NCBI GenBank assembly: GCA_934098455.1
Contig: CAKOOU010000013.1
Coordinates: forward strand, 1-30,991
Length of the DNA stretch: 30,991 nt
Source of the DNA: an uncultured Bacilli bacterium
Lineage (GTDB): Bacteria > Bacillota_I > Bacilli_A > RF39 > UBA660
Reading direction: 5' to 3'
Below are positions 16,492 through 24,421 of this stretch, in pieces; the stretch's first letter is position 1, and every line of letters starts with the position of its first letter. Both the position numbers and the translations under genes were made by a program. A model generated the notes under the pieces. That model was not told the DNA's origin, did not search any database, and saw only the letters and a list, made by a program, of their open reading frames with translations.

Positions 16492-17003
16492 ATATATATA
16501 ATAGTAGCTATTTAATTATTGGTGGACCAAATACTAGAAAAAGTGAAGTTAGTAGATACTTATCTAAACTTTTAAACTATAAATTAATAAATTTAGATAG
16601 AGAAAAATATAATTTCTTAAATGATTTTACTGATTATGATGAAGAAAAATATTATAAATTGTTAGAAAATAAAGGTAAAATATATTGTCTTAATTATATA
16701 CATAAATATGAAATGAAACATTTAAATTATGTAATTGATAATATTAGTGAAAATGTAGTTATAGATTTTGGAAATACATATTTAATAATTAATGATGAAA
16801 ATTTATTAAATAAAATAAAATTATTTAATAATATAGTTTTGTTAGAAACAAATAATATAAGTAAAGATGAATTAGTTAATAAATTAAATAGAAATAAATT
16901 ATTAAATGAATTAAGTAATATAAAAATAAATATAGATAATAAAAGTGTAGAAGATATAGTTAAAGAAATAATTAACTATAAAGAATTTAGTAGTTTATTA
17001 TAG
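16479..17003 (+). CDS. P-loop-like (shikimate-kinase-like) protein
   Basis: 174 residues. The N-terminus (YLIIGGPNTRKSEVSRYLSKLLNYKLINLD) has the strand-loop-helix layout of shikimate kinase and related small NTP kinases, but the Walker A reads GGPNTRKS instead of GxxxxGK[ST]: Lys and Ser are kept and the Gly is replaced by Arg. VVIDFGNTYLI could be the Walker B strand. The rest is poorly conserved and unusually Asn- and Lys-rich. AAAAGGAGATG within the end of sufB provides the ribosome site, so translation is coupled to sufB. Function unknown; a shikimate pathway role is not supported by context. Confidence 0.6.
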   Translation: MQDLDIYNSSYLIIGGPNTRKSEVSRYLSKLLNYKLINLDREKYNFLNDFTDYDEEKYYKLLENKGKIYCLNYIHKYEMKHLNYVIDNISENVVIDFGNTYLIINDENLLNKIKLFNNIVLLETNNISKDELVNKLNRNKLLNELSNIKINIDNKSVEDIVKEIINYKEFSSLL

Positions 17004-17011
17004 GAGTGTAT

Positions 17012-18184
17012 ATGAAGTATAAGAATATTATAATAATAATTGTGTTTTTATTGTTATGTGGTTGTAATAAAGTGATAGAAGATGAAGTACCAAATAATTA
17101 TTATTTAAGTGTAAAAACAGATACTATAGATGTTTATAGTGATACAAAATTAAGTGATATTATAGATACTAATGTTAAATATGAAGATGTAGTTTTAGAT
17201 ACTGATAATATTGGAGATAAAATATATAATTTAAAATTTAAGATAGATAAAAAGAATTATTTATATCATATTAAATATAATGTTAAAGATTTAAATAAAC
17301 CTAAAATACTTAGTTCTACTGATAGATATGTTCAAGTAGGTAAAGATGTTTATTTATGTGATTATATTATGTATGGTGATTTATATGATAATGAACCTGT
17401 GTGTCGTGTAGAAGGGGAATATGATTTAAATAAAGTTGGTAATTATAAAATAAAGTATATTGTTAGTGATAGTGCTAATAATGAAACTTATTTTGATACT
17501 ACTTTACATGTATATGAACCTAGTAATGAGAGAAATGAAAGTAAAAAAACTACTACTTATTTTAGTGATATAGTTAGCAAACATAAAAATGATAAAACTA
17601 AGATAGGTATAGATGTATCACGTTGGCAAGGTGATATAGATTATAAAAAAGTTAAAGAAGCTGGTGCTGAATTTGTAATAATGAGAATCGGTGTAGAATC
17701 TAAACAAGGTGAAGAAATAGGAATGGATTCTAAATATAAACAAAATATAAAGAAAGCACGTGAAGCTGGATTAGAAGTTGGTGTATATTTATATAGTATT
17801 GCATTAACTAAAGATGTTGCAAGAAGTCATGCTGAATGGGTAATAAAAGCACTTGATGGGGAAAAATTAGATTTACCAATTGTATTTGATTGGGAAAACT
17901 TTAATAAATGGAATGAATATAAATTATCATTTCACGATATTAATTCTATTGCAGATACTTTTATTGAGACTGTAAAAAAAGCAGGATATGAAGGTATGTT
18001 ATATTCATCAAAATTTTATTTAGAAAATATATGGATAAATAAAAATGATTATCCAGTATGGTTAGCGCATTATACAGATGAAACTAGTTATAAAGGTAAA
18101 TATAAAATATGGCAAATGTGTAATGATGGTGTTATTGATGGAATAAATGGTGATGTAGATATTGATATAATGTACTTAGATTAA
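17012..18184 (+). CDS. Lipoprotein GH25 lysozyme-like muramidase
   Basis: 390 residues. A lipoprotein signal (hydrophobic run, LLCGC, lipidated Cys18) is followed by a region with Ig-like repeats (KYIVSDSANNETYFDTTLHV). The C-terminal GH25 domain starts at IGIDVSRWQG (Asp201) and has FDWEN with catalytic Asp293 and Glu295, then the terminal IWQM and VDIDIMY. It should cleave MurNAc-GlcNAc bonds in peptidoglycan at the outer membrane face, as an endogenous wall-remodelling enzyme rather than a phage lysin. The ATG at 17012 is preceded by TAGGAG at normal spacing; the in-frame GTG at 17006 lies within that region. Confidence 0.9.
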   Translation: MKYKNIIIIIVFLLLCGCNKVIEDEVPNNYYLSVKTDTIDVYSDTKLSDIIDTNVKYEDVVLDTDNIGDKIYNLKFKIDKKNYLYHIKYNVKDLNKPKILSSTDRYVQVGKDVYLCDYIMYGDLYDNEPVCRVEGEYDLNKVGNYKIKYIVSDSANNETYFDTTLHVYEPSNERNESKKTTTYFSDIVSKHKNDKTKIGIDVSRWQGDIDYKKVKEAGAEFVIMRIGVESKQGEEIGMDSKYKQNIKKAREAGLEVGVYLYSIALTKDVARSHAEWVIKALDGEKLDLPIVFDWENFNKWNEYKLSFHDINSIADTFIETVKKAGYEGMLYSSKFYLENIWINKNDYPVWLAHYTDETSYKGKYKIWQMCNDGVIDGINGDVDIDIMYLD

Positions 18185-18226
18185 ACATTATACTAATATT
18201 TTATATAATATTATAGGAGTGATAGA

Positions 18227-19171
18227 ATGGATAATTTAATAGGAAATACGCCATTAATAAAAATAAAATATAGATATAAAAATGAAATAAGGACTATATA
18301 TGCTAAATTAGAATATTATAATTATACTGGTAGTATAAAAGATAGAATAGCAAATTATATAATAAAAGAATCTTATAAAAATAATACACTAAAAAAAGGT
18401 ATGCCAATTGTAGAAGCAACTAGTGGTAATACTGGAATATCTTTTAGTGCATTAGGTAGATATTACGAACATGATGTACATATATTTATGCCAGATTGGG
18501 TAAGTAGTGAAAGAATAAATATTATGAAATTATATGGTGCTAAAGTATATTTAGTTAGTAAAGAAGAAGGTGGCTTTAAAGAGTGTATTAGAAGAGCTGA
18601 TGAGTTAGCTACTAAAATAAATGGATTTAGACCTAATCAATTTGATAATATAAAAAATATAGAAGCACACTATAATACTACTGGTAAAGAAATATTAGAT
18701 AAAGTAAATAATATTGATTGTTTTGTAAGTGGTATTGGTACTGGTGGTACATTAATGGGAGTTTCTAAAAGATTAAAAGAATACAATAATAATATAAAAA
18801 TAGTTGCAATAGAGCCAGAAAATTTACCAATACTAAGTAAAGGTATAAGTGATGGAAGTCATAGAATAGAAGGTATAGGAGATGATTTTATACCTAGTTT
18901 AGTTGATAAGAATATAATTGATGAAGTAATAGATATTAGTGATTTTGATGCTATAAATATGTCAAAAAAATTAGCAAATACATTTGGATTAGGTGTAGGA
19001 ATTTCAAGTGGTGCAAACTTTTTAGGCTGTGTGTTATCTAATTTTGATAATGCTGTTACAGTATTTACTGATGACTTAAAAAAATATTTATCTACAGATT
19101 TATCTAAAGATATTAAAGAAGATAATTTAATATCAAATGATATAGAATTAATTAGTATGGAAACGTTATAA
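18227..19171 (+). CDS. cysK: Cysteine synthase (O-acetylserine sulfhydrylase)
   Basis: A 314-residue fold-type II PLP enzyme. GNTPLIK is at the start, TGSIKDRIA carries the PLP-binding lysine, SGNTG is the substrate loop, GTGGT the phosphate-binding loop, and GISSGA lies near the C-terminus. It makes cysteine from O-acetylserine and sulfide. A cystathionine-beta-synthase-like activity cannot be excluded from sequence. TAGGAGTGAT precedes the ATG. Its 3' end overlaps the first copy of a 19-bp repeat that also forms the hisS -10 region. Confidence 0.9.
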   Translation: MDNLIGNTPLIKIKYRYKNEIRTIYAKLEYYNYTGSIKDRIANYIIKESYKNNTLKKGMPIVEATSGNTGISFSALGRYYEHDVHIFMPDWVSSERINIMKLYGAKVYLVSKEEGGFKECIRRADELATKINGFRPNQFDNIKNIEAHYNTTGKEILDKVNNIDCFVSGIGTGGTLMGVSKRLKEYNNNIKIVAIEPENLPILSKGISDGSHRIEGIGDDFIPSLVDKNIIDEVIDISDFDAINMSKKLANTFGLGVGISSGANFLGCVLSNFDNAVTVFTDDLKKYLSTDLSKDIKEDNLISNDIELISMETL

Positions 19172-19188
19172 AAATAAAGTAAAATCAC

Positions 19189-19217
19189 TTGACTACTGTA
19201 TAAAAATAAAGTAAAAT
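19189..19217 (+). promoter_or_regulatory. Sigma-A promoter of the hisS T-box leader
   Basis: TTGACT (19189-19194), a 17-nt spacer and TAAAAT (19212-19217). It lies just upstream of the T-box stem I, so transcription would begin near 19224. Confidence 0.75.
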
Positions 19218-19227
19218 ATATCTATAT

Positions 19228-19437
19228 TCTTGTTGGAAGAAAAGTAGATATATTTTTATATATAAAGAGAAGGCTATATGGTGTGAATGCCTATATATAA
19301 TATGATATTGAAGACACTTTCAAATAAGCAAGAGCGTATATTCGCGTTAAGAATAAAGAGAGTACACTTGTAAAGTAAGGTGGCACCGCGGAATTTAATT
19401 TCGTCCTTACATGTTATAAGTGTTTTTATTTTAGAAA
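19228..19437 (+). promoter_or_regulatory. T-box riboswitch, histidine-specific
   Basis: The conserved T-box element AAGGTGGCACCGCGG is at 19377-19391. The antiterminator helix is GTAAGG (19375-19380) with CCTTAC (19405-19410), plus CGGAA with TTTCG. Stem I shows AGAGAAGG on its 5' side and GAAGACAC on its 3' side, placing a CAC (His) codon at 19315-19317 in the specifier loop. This agrees with the downstream hisS. An outer stem CACTTGTAA / TTATAAGTG (19365-19373 / 19414-19422) with a T run could terminate transcription. Alternatively TCCTT of the antiterminator can pair with the hisS ribosome site AAGGA (19439-19443). Confidence 0.92.
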
Positions 19438-19447
19438 GAAGGATTTT

Positions 19448-20710
19448 ATGATAACAAAACAAAAAGGTACTTATGATGTAATGGGTATTGATGCTAAAAA
19501 AAGAAAATATGTATGTGATGTAATAGATGCTATTTGTGAGAAATATAATTATAATTATATAGAAACTCCTATATTTGAATCTAGTGAGTTATATCATAGA
19601 AGTGTTGGGGAATCAAGCGACATAGTAACAAAAGAGACATATGATTTTAAAGATAGAGGAGATAGAAATATTACACTTCGTCCTGAAGGAACTGCTGGTG
19701 TAGTTAGAAGTTTTATAGAAAATAAATTATATGGAAATATGACTGAGCCATTTAAAGTTTATTATAATGGTCCAATGTTTAGATATGAAAGACCTCAAAG
19801 TGGTAGAACAAGACAATTTACTCAATTTGGTATAGAATGTATTGGAACTGATGATGTAATGAGTGATGCTGAAATAATTAGTCTTTCATATAATACTTAT
19901 AAATTATTAGGAATAGATGTTAGTGTTAGAATTAATAGTTTAGGTGATAATGAATCAAGAGATAATTATAGAAAAGCATTAATTGATTATTTTACACCAA
20001 TAATTGATAATTTATGTGAAGATTGTAAAGAAAGATTAAATAAAAATCCTCTTAGAATATTAGATTGTAAAGTTGATGCAGATAGTAATTATTTAAAAAA
20101 TGCTCCTAAAACAATAGATTACTTAAATGATGAAAGTAAAAAAAGATTTGAAAAATTACAAGAATATTTAGATTTAATGGATATCAATTATGAAATTGAT
20201 ACAAATTTAGTTAGAGGACTTGATTATTATAATCATACAGTATTTGAAATAATTGGAAATATACCAGAATTTGGTAATGCCAATGTATTAGGTGGTGGAG
20301 GAAGGTATAATGGTTTAGTTAAAGAATTAGATGGACCAGAAGTACCTGCTGTTGGATTTGCAATGGGACTTGATAGAACAATACTTGCAATGGAAACACT
20401 AAATATAAATTTTAAAATAAAAGAAGATATAGACTTATTTATAATGTATGGTAATGAAGATGAAAAAGATACTGCAACATACTTAATACAAGATTTAAGA
20501 TTAAATGGATTTAGTGTTGAAACTGATTTAATGAATAAATCTTTTAAAAATCAATTTAAATCTGCAGATAGATTTGATGCAAAATATTTGATTATTTTAA
20601 ATAGTGATGATATTAAACAATATAAAGTTAAAGTAAAAGATAATGTGACTAAGGAAGAAGAGTTAGTTAACATTAATGATTTGATAGATTATTTAGATAC
20701 AAAAATGTAA
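19448..20710 (+). CDS. hisS: Histidyl-tRNA synthetase
   Basis: A 420-residue class II synthetase. Motif 2 region: RYERPQSGRTRQFTQFGIE. The His-specific LVRGLDYYNHTVFE and GGGGRYNGLV are present, and motif 3 is GFAMGLDRTI. A C-terminal anticodon-binding domain follows. It charges tRNA-His. The gene is preceded by a T-box leader with a His codon specifier, so expression should rise when uncharged tRNA-His accumulates. GAAGGA precedes the ATG. asnS follows after 12 bp, so the T-box probably controls both. Confidence 0.97.
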   Translation: MITKQKGTYDVMGIDAKKRKYVCDVIDAICEKYNYNYIETPIFESSELYHRSVGESSDIVTKETYDFKDRGDRNITLRPEGTAGVVRSFIENKLYGNMTEPFKVYYNGPMFRYERPQSGRTRQFTQFGIECIGTDDVMSDAEIISLSYNTYKLLGIDVSVRINSLGDNESRDNYRKALIDYFTPIIDNLCEDCKERLNKNPLRILDCKVDADSNYLKNAPKTIDYLNDESKKRFEKLQEYLDLMDINYEIDTNLVRGLDYYNHTVFEIIGNIPEFGNANVLGGGGRYNGLVKELDGPEVPAVGFAMGLDRTILAMETLNINFKIKEDIDLFIMYGNEDEKDTATYLIQDLRLNGFSVETDLMNKSFKNQFKSADRFDAKYLIILNSDDIKQYKVKVKDNVTKEEELVNINDLIDYLDTKM

Positions 20711-20722
20711 GGAGAAAAAGTT

Positions 20723-22093
20723 ATGGATATAAAAGATATATATAAAGAAAAAGAAATAGGAAAAACTTATAAGGTTTCTGGATGGGTTAGAAATCATAGA
20801 AAACAGGCAAAATTTGGATTTATTGATTTAAATGATGGAACATATTTTGATAGTATACAAGTTGTTTATGATGACAAGTTAGAATGTTTTGATGAAATAC
20901 AAAAATTAAAATTAGGTTCTGCAATTACAGTAGAAGGTGTTTTAAAAGAATCACCTGCTAGTGGTCAAGAGTTTGAGTTAGAATTAACTAGTTTTGTTTT
21001 AGAAGGGGATTGTAGTGATGATTATCCTTTACAAGCAAAGGGTAGACCTACTCGTGAATATTTACGTGAAATATCTTATTTAAGACCTAGAACTAATTTA
21101 TTTAGAGCAGTATTTAGAATAAGAAGTATTGCTGCTTATGCAATTCATAAATATTTTCAAGAAAATGGGTATGTATATTTTCATGCTCCATTAATTACAT
21201 CAAGTGACTGTGAAGGTGCTGGAGAAATGTTCCAAGTAACAACACTTGATTTAGATAAGGTTGCAAGTACTGGAAAAGTTGATTATAGTAAAGATTTTTT
21301 TGGAAAACAAGCATCTTTAACTGTAAGTGGTCAATTACAAGCAGAGACATTTGCACTTGCTTACAAGAAAACTTATACATTTGGACCAACATTTAGAGCA
21401 GAGAATTCAAATACTAAAACTCATGCTAGTGAATTCTGGATGATTGAACCTGAAATTGCATTTTGTGATTTAGAGGGTGATATGGAAATAATGGAAAGTA
21501 TGCTTAAATACGTTGTTAAATATGTACTTGATAACGCTAAAGAGGAAATGACTTTCTGTGATAAATTTGTTGAAAAGGGTTTAATTGATAAATTAACTAA
21601 ATTAGTAAATTCTAAATTTACTAGAATAACTCATCATGATGTAATAACACTTTTAAAAGAAGCAAAAGTTGATTGGGAATTTGTTCCAGAATATGGTGAA
21701 GATATTGCAAAAGAACATGAAAAATATATTACTGAATATTTTGATGGTCCAGTATTTATAACAGATTGGCCAAAAGATATAAAAGCATTTTACATGAAAC
21801 AAAACGATGATGGAAAGACAGTTGCTGCTGTTGATTTAGAAGTTCCAGGTGCTGGTGAATTAATGGGTGGTTCTGAAAGAGAAGCCGATTATGAAAAACT
21901 AGTTCGTCGTATGGATGAGTTAGGAATGGACAAAGAAGGAATGGATTGGTATATTAATCTACGTAAATTTGGTGGATGTAAACATTCTGGATTTGGTATG
22001 GGATTTGAAAGACTATTAATATATTTAACAGGTGTAGAAAATATAAGAGATGTTATTCCTTATCCAAGAACTCCAGGTAACTGTGAAAATTAA
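20723..22093 (+). CDS. asnS: Asparaginyl-tRNA synthetase
   Basis: A 456-residue class IIb synthetase. The N-terminal OB-fold anticodon domain (YKVSGWVRNHRKQAKFGFIDLNDG) is followed by the catalytic domain with FRAENSNTKTHASEFWMIEPE and the C-terminal motif 3 GFGMGFERLLIYLTGVENIRDVIPYPRTPG. These are the AsnRS rather than AspRS signatures. Because it provides direct Asn-tRNA charging, the GatCAB downstream is most likely needed for Gln-tRNA. It is in the hisS operon; the next gene aspS is 293 bp away, across a structured non-coding region. Confidence 0.97.
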   Translation: MDIKDIYKEKEIGKTYKVSGWVRNHRKQAKFGFIDLNDGTYFDSIQVVYDDKLECFDEIQKLKLGSAITVEGVLKESPASGQEFELELTSFVLEGDCSDDYPLQAKGRPTREYLREISYLRPRTNLFRAVFRIRSIAAYAIHKYFQENGYVYFHAPLITSSDCEGAGEMFQVTTLDLDKVASTGKVDYSKDFFGKQASLTVSGQLQAETFALAYKKTYTFGPTFRAENSNTKTHASEFWMIEPEIAFCDLEGDMEIMESMLKYVVKYVLDNAKEEMTFCDKFVEKGLIDKLTKLVNSKFTRITHHDVITLLKEAKVDWEFVPEYGEDIAKEHEKYITEYFDGPVFITDWPKDIKAFYMKQNDDGKTVAAVDLEVPGAGELMGGSEREADYEKLVRRMDELGMDKEGMDWYINLRKFGGCKHSGFGMGFERLLIYLTGVENIRDVIPYPRTPGNCEN

Positions 22094-22100
22094 CATGTAA

Positions 22101-22133
22101 TATTTACCTCTCTTTAAAAAAGAGAGGTAAATA
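22101..22133. repeat. Perfect 15-bp palindrome after asnS
   Basis: TATTTACCTCTCTTT, a 3-nt AAA spacer, then the exact complement. It starts 8 bp after the asnS stop. It would form a strong RNA hairpin on either strand, but neither strand shows a U tract, so it looks more like a stability or processing hairpin than a classic terminator. Confidence 0.7.
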
Positions 22134-22217
22134 AAAACGTAAAAAAGAAATTTTATTATAAAAATTCTTAGATACGTCAATTATTTTATCTCTTTTTATC
22201 ATTCTGATAAGAGAAAT

Positions 22218-22253
22218 AAAAAAATGACACTTAAGCACATAGGCTTAAATGTC
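22218..22253 (-). terminator. Intrinsic terminator of the minus-strand small RNA
   Basis: Reading leftwards: an 11-position stem with one mismatch, a 6-nt loop CTATGT, then A and seven T. On the plus strand no T run follows, so the terminator is directional. Confidence 0.7.
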
Positions 22254-22331
22254 TGCTAAAAATCAATAAGGTAGACATCCAATCAATCAAACTGAATGTT
22301 CCTTTAATATTTTATGAAGTTTTTCTTCATA
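22218..22331 (-). ncRNA. Candidate small RNA between asnS and aspS
   Basis: The minus strand has a complete transcription unit of about 114 nt. A strong promoter lies at 22365-22337. A 5' hairpin of 9 bp with an AAAAA loop follows (22333-22311). Its end is a 10-of-11-bp terminator stem (GACATTTAAGC / GCTTAAGTGTC) with seven U (22253-22218). The AGACAT sequence in the terminator stem could instead pair with ATGTCT about 20 nt upstream, giving two exclusive folds. A possible 19-codon ORF (TTGATTGATTGG..., after AAAGGA) overlaps it, so a tiny peptide mRNA is an alternative. I recognise no known RNA family. Confidence 0.55.
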
Positions 22332-22336
22332 AATAC

Positions 22337-22365
22337 ATTATAACATAACAAAATTATTTAATCAA
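22337..22365 (-). promoter_or_regulatory. Sigma-A promoter of the minus-strand small RNA
   Basis: Reading leftwards: TTGATT (22365-22360), a 17-nt spacer, TATAAT (22342-22337) with an extended TG. It points away from aspS, whose ATG is at 22387. Confidence 0.7.
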
Positions 22366-22386
22366 TATATATAAAGAAGGGAAATT

Positions 22387-24135
22387 ATGAAAAAAGTATT
22401 TAATAATGAAATAAATGAAAATAATATAAATCAAATAGTTGAACTATATGGTTGGGTACAAAAAGTACGTAATTTAGGTGGTTTAATATTTATTGATTTA
22501 AGAGATAGAACTGGTTTAATACAATTAGTAGTAAATCCAGAAAATAAAAATTATGAACTTGCTAACACTTTAAAAAGTGAATATGTAATTAAAGTTACTG
22601 GTAAAGTAGTAGAAAGAATAACTAGCAACGAAAAAATATCTACAGGAAAAATAGAAGTTATAGTAGATGAATTAAAATTAATAAACACATCAATAGAAAC
22701 TCCGTTTCAAATAACAGACAATGTTAATGCTAATGAAGATACACTTTTAAAGTATAGATATTTAGATTTAAGAAAAAATAGTTTAATGAATAATTTTGTA
22801 TTAAGACATAAAATAACTATGTCTATTAGAAATTACTTAGATAAATTAAATTTCTTAGAAGTAGAAACTCCAATACTTTGTAAAAGTACACCTGAAGGTG
22901 CAAGAGATTATTTGGTTCCATCAAGAATATTTAATGGTAAATTCTTTGCACTTCCACAATCACCACAAATATATAAACAACTATTAATGGTAGGTGGAGT
23001 TGAAAGATACTTTCAAATTGCAAAATGTTTTAGAGATGAAGATTTAAGAGCAGATAGACAACCTGAATTTACACAAGTAGATGTTGAAATGAGTTTTATA
23101 GATGAAAATGATATAATGAGTCTTTGTGAGAATTTGGTTGTTAATGTTTTTAAAGAAACTAAAGGAATAGATATTAAGTTGCCATTACTTAGAATGAAAT
23201 ATGATGATGCAATAAGAATGTATGGATCTGATAAACCAGATTTAAGATTTGATATGCGTATAAATGATTTAACAGATATATTTAGAAATACTAATATAGA
23301 ATTCTTTAATAAAGTAATAACTAATAATGGTGTTATTAATGCTATAGTTGGTAAAGATTTAGCAAATGTATATTCTAGACGTGAAATAGATAAATTAACT
23401 GATTATGTAAGAACATATAAAGCTGGTGGACTTGCTTATATTAAATTTAATGATGAGATATCTGGTAGTGTTAAAGGATTAAGTGAAGAAGAAATTAATA
23501 ATTTAAAAGAAGAATTATTAATAAATAAAAATGATATAGTATTTATTATTTGTGGTAAAGAATCATTAGTAAAAACTGCATTAGGTGCATTAAGGTGTAA
23601 AATAGCAAGAGATAATAATATGATTAAAAAAGATGATTATAAATTGTTATGGGTTACTGATTTTCCATCATTTGAATGGAGTGATACTGAAAATAGATTC
23701 GTTGCATGCCATCATCCATTTACAAGTCCTAAGGATGAAGATATTGATAAATTATTAACTGATAAGGCACATTGTTATTCAAAAGCTTATGATATTGTAA
23801 TCAATGGATATGAAGCAGGTGGAGGAAGCATAAGAATACATAAAGAAGAAGTACAAGAAAAAATGTTTAAAGCATTAGAACTTAGTGAAGAAGATATTAA
23901 AGAAAAATTTGGTTTCTTTGTAGATGCATTAAAATATGGAACACCTCCACATGGAGGATTTGCTCTTGGACTTGATAGATTGACAATGATTTTATCTGGT
24001 ACAGAAAATATAAGAGATGTTATAGCATTCCCTAAAACAACTAGTAGCAATGATTTAATGAGTGATGCTCCAAATGTTGTAAGTCAAGAACAATTAGATG
24101 AATTAGGGATAAAAGTGAGTGATAAAAATGAGTAA
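22387..24135 (+). CDS. aspS: Aspartyl-tRNA synthetase
   Basis: A 582-residue bacterial-type class IIb synthetase. It has an N-terminal OB fold (VELYGWVQKVRNLGGLIFIDLRDRTG), motif 2 FRDEDLRADRQPEFTQVD, a GAD-like insertion domain in the middle, and motif 3 GFALGLDRLTMILSGTENIRDVIAFPKT. The bacterial AspRS with a GAD domain may be discriminating or not; with asnS present it need not be non-discriminating. GAAGGG precedes the ATG. Its stop overlaps the gatC start by 8 bp. Confidence 0.97.
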   Translation: MKKVFNNEINENNINQIVELYGWVQKVRNLGGLIFIDLRDRTGLIQLVVNPENKNYELANTLKSEYVIKVTGKVVERITSNEKISTGKIEVIVDELKLINTSIETPFQITDNVNANEDTLLKYRYLDLRKNSLMNNFVLRHKITMSIRNYLDKLNFLEVETPILCKSTPEGARDYLVPSRIFNGKFFALPQSPQIYKQLLMVGGVERYFQIAKCFRDEDLRADRQPEFTQVDVEMSFIDENDIMSLCENLVVNVFKETKGIDIKLPLLRMKYDDAIRMYGSDKPDLRFDMRINDLTDIFRNTNIEFFNKVITNNGVINAIVGKDLANVYSRREIDKLTDYVRTYKAGGLAYIKFNDEISGSVKGLSEEEINNLKEELLINKNDIVFIICGKESLVKTALGALRCKIARDNNMIKKDDYKLLWVTDFPSFEWSDTENRFVACHHPFTSPKDEDIDKLLTDKAHCYSKAYDIVINGYEAGGGSIRIHKEEVQEKMFKALELSEEDIKEKFGFFVDALKYGTPPHGGFALGLDRLTMILSGTENIRDVIAFPKTTSSNDLMSDAPNVVSQEQLDELGIKVSDKNE

Positions 24136-24421
24136 ATTTACAAAAGAATTGATTAAAGATTATGCAGATAAATTACTTATAGGTTTAACTGAAGAAGAAA
24201 CTGAAACTATTTTAGATGAATTTGAAGTAATTGAGGCTAATATGGATTTAATAAATGAAATAGATGGAATAAAAGAAGTTCCAGTACAAGATTATCCTTT
24301 TATCATAGAAGCACATCCTAGAGATGGAAAAACTATAATAAATGATGATGTGAAAGATATATTAAAGAATTCTGATAATGTAAGTGATAGAGAAATAGAA
24401 GTACCAAAGGTGGTGGGATAA
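24128..24421 (+). CDS. gatC: Asp/Glu-tRNA amidotransferase subunit C
   Basis: A 97-residue GatC, which stabilises GatA and bridges it to GatB. Characteristic are the N-terminal helix region (LADKLLIGLTEEETETILDEFEVIEANMDLINEIDG), the central VQDYPF and the C-terminal EIEVPKVVG. I chose the ATG at 24128, with GAGTGAT before it, over the GTG at 24119. It overlaps both neighbours (8 bp with aspS, 1 bp with gatA), indicating coupled translation. Confidence 0.92.
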   Translation: MSKFTKELIKDYADKLLIGLTEEETETILDEFEVIEANMDLINEIDGIKEVPVQDYPFIIEAHPRDGKTIINDDVKDILKNSDNVSDREIEVPKVVG

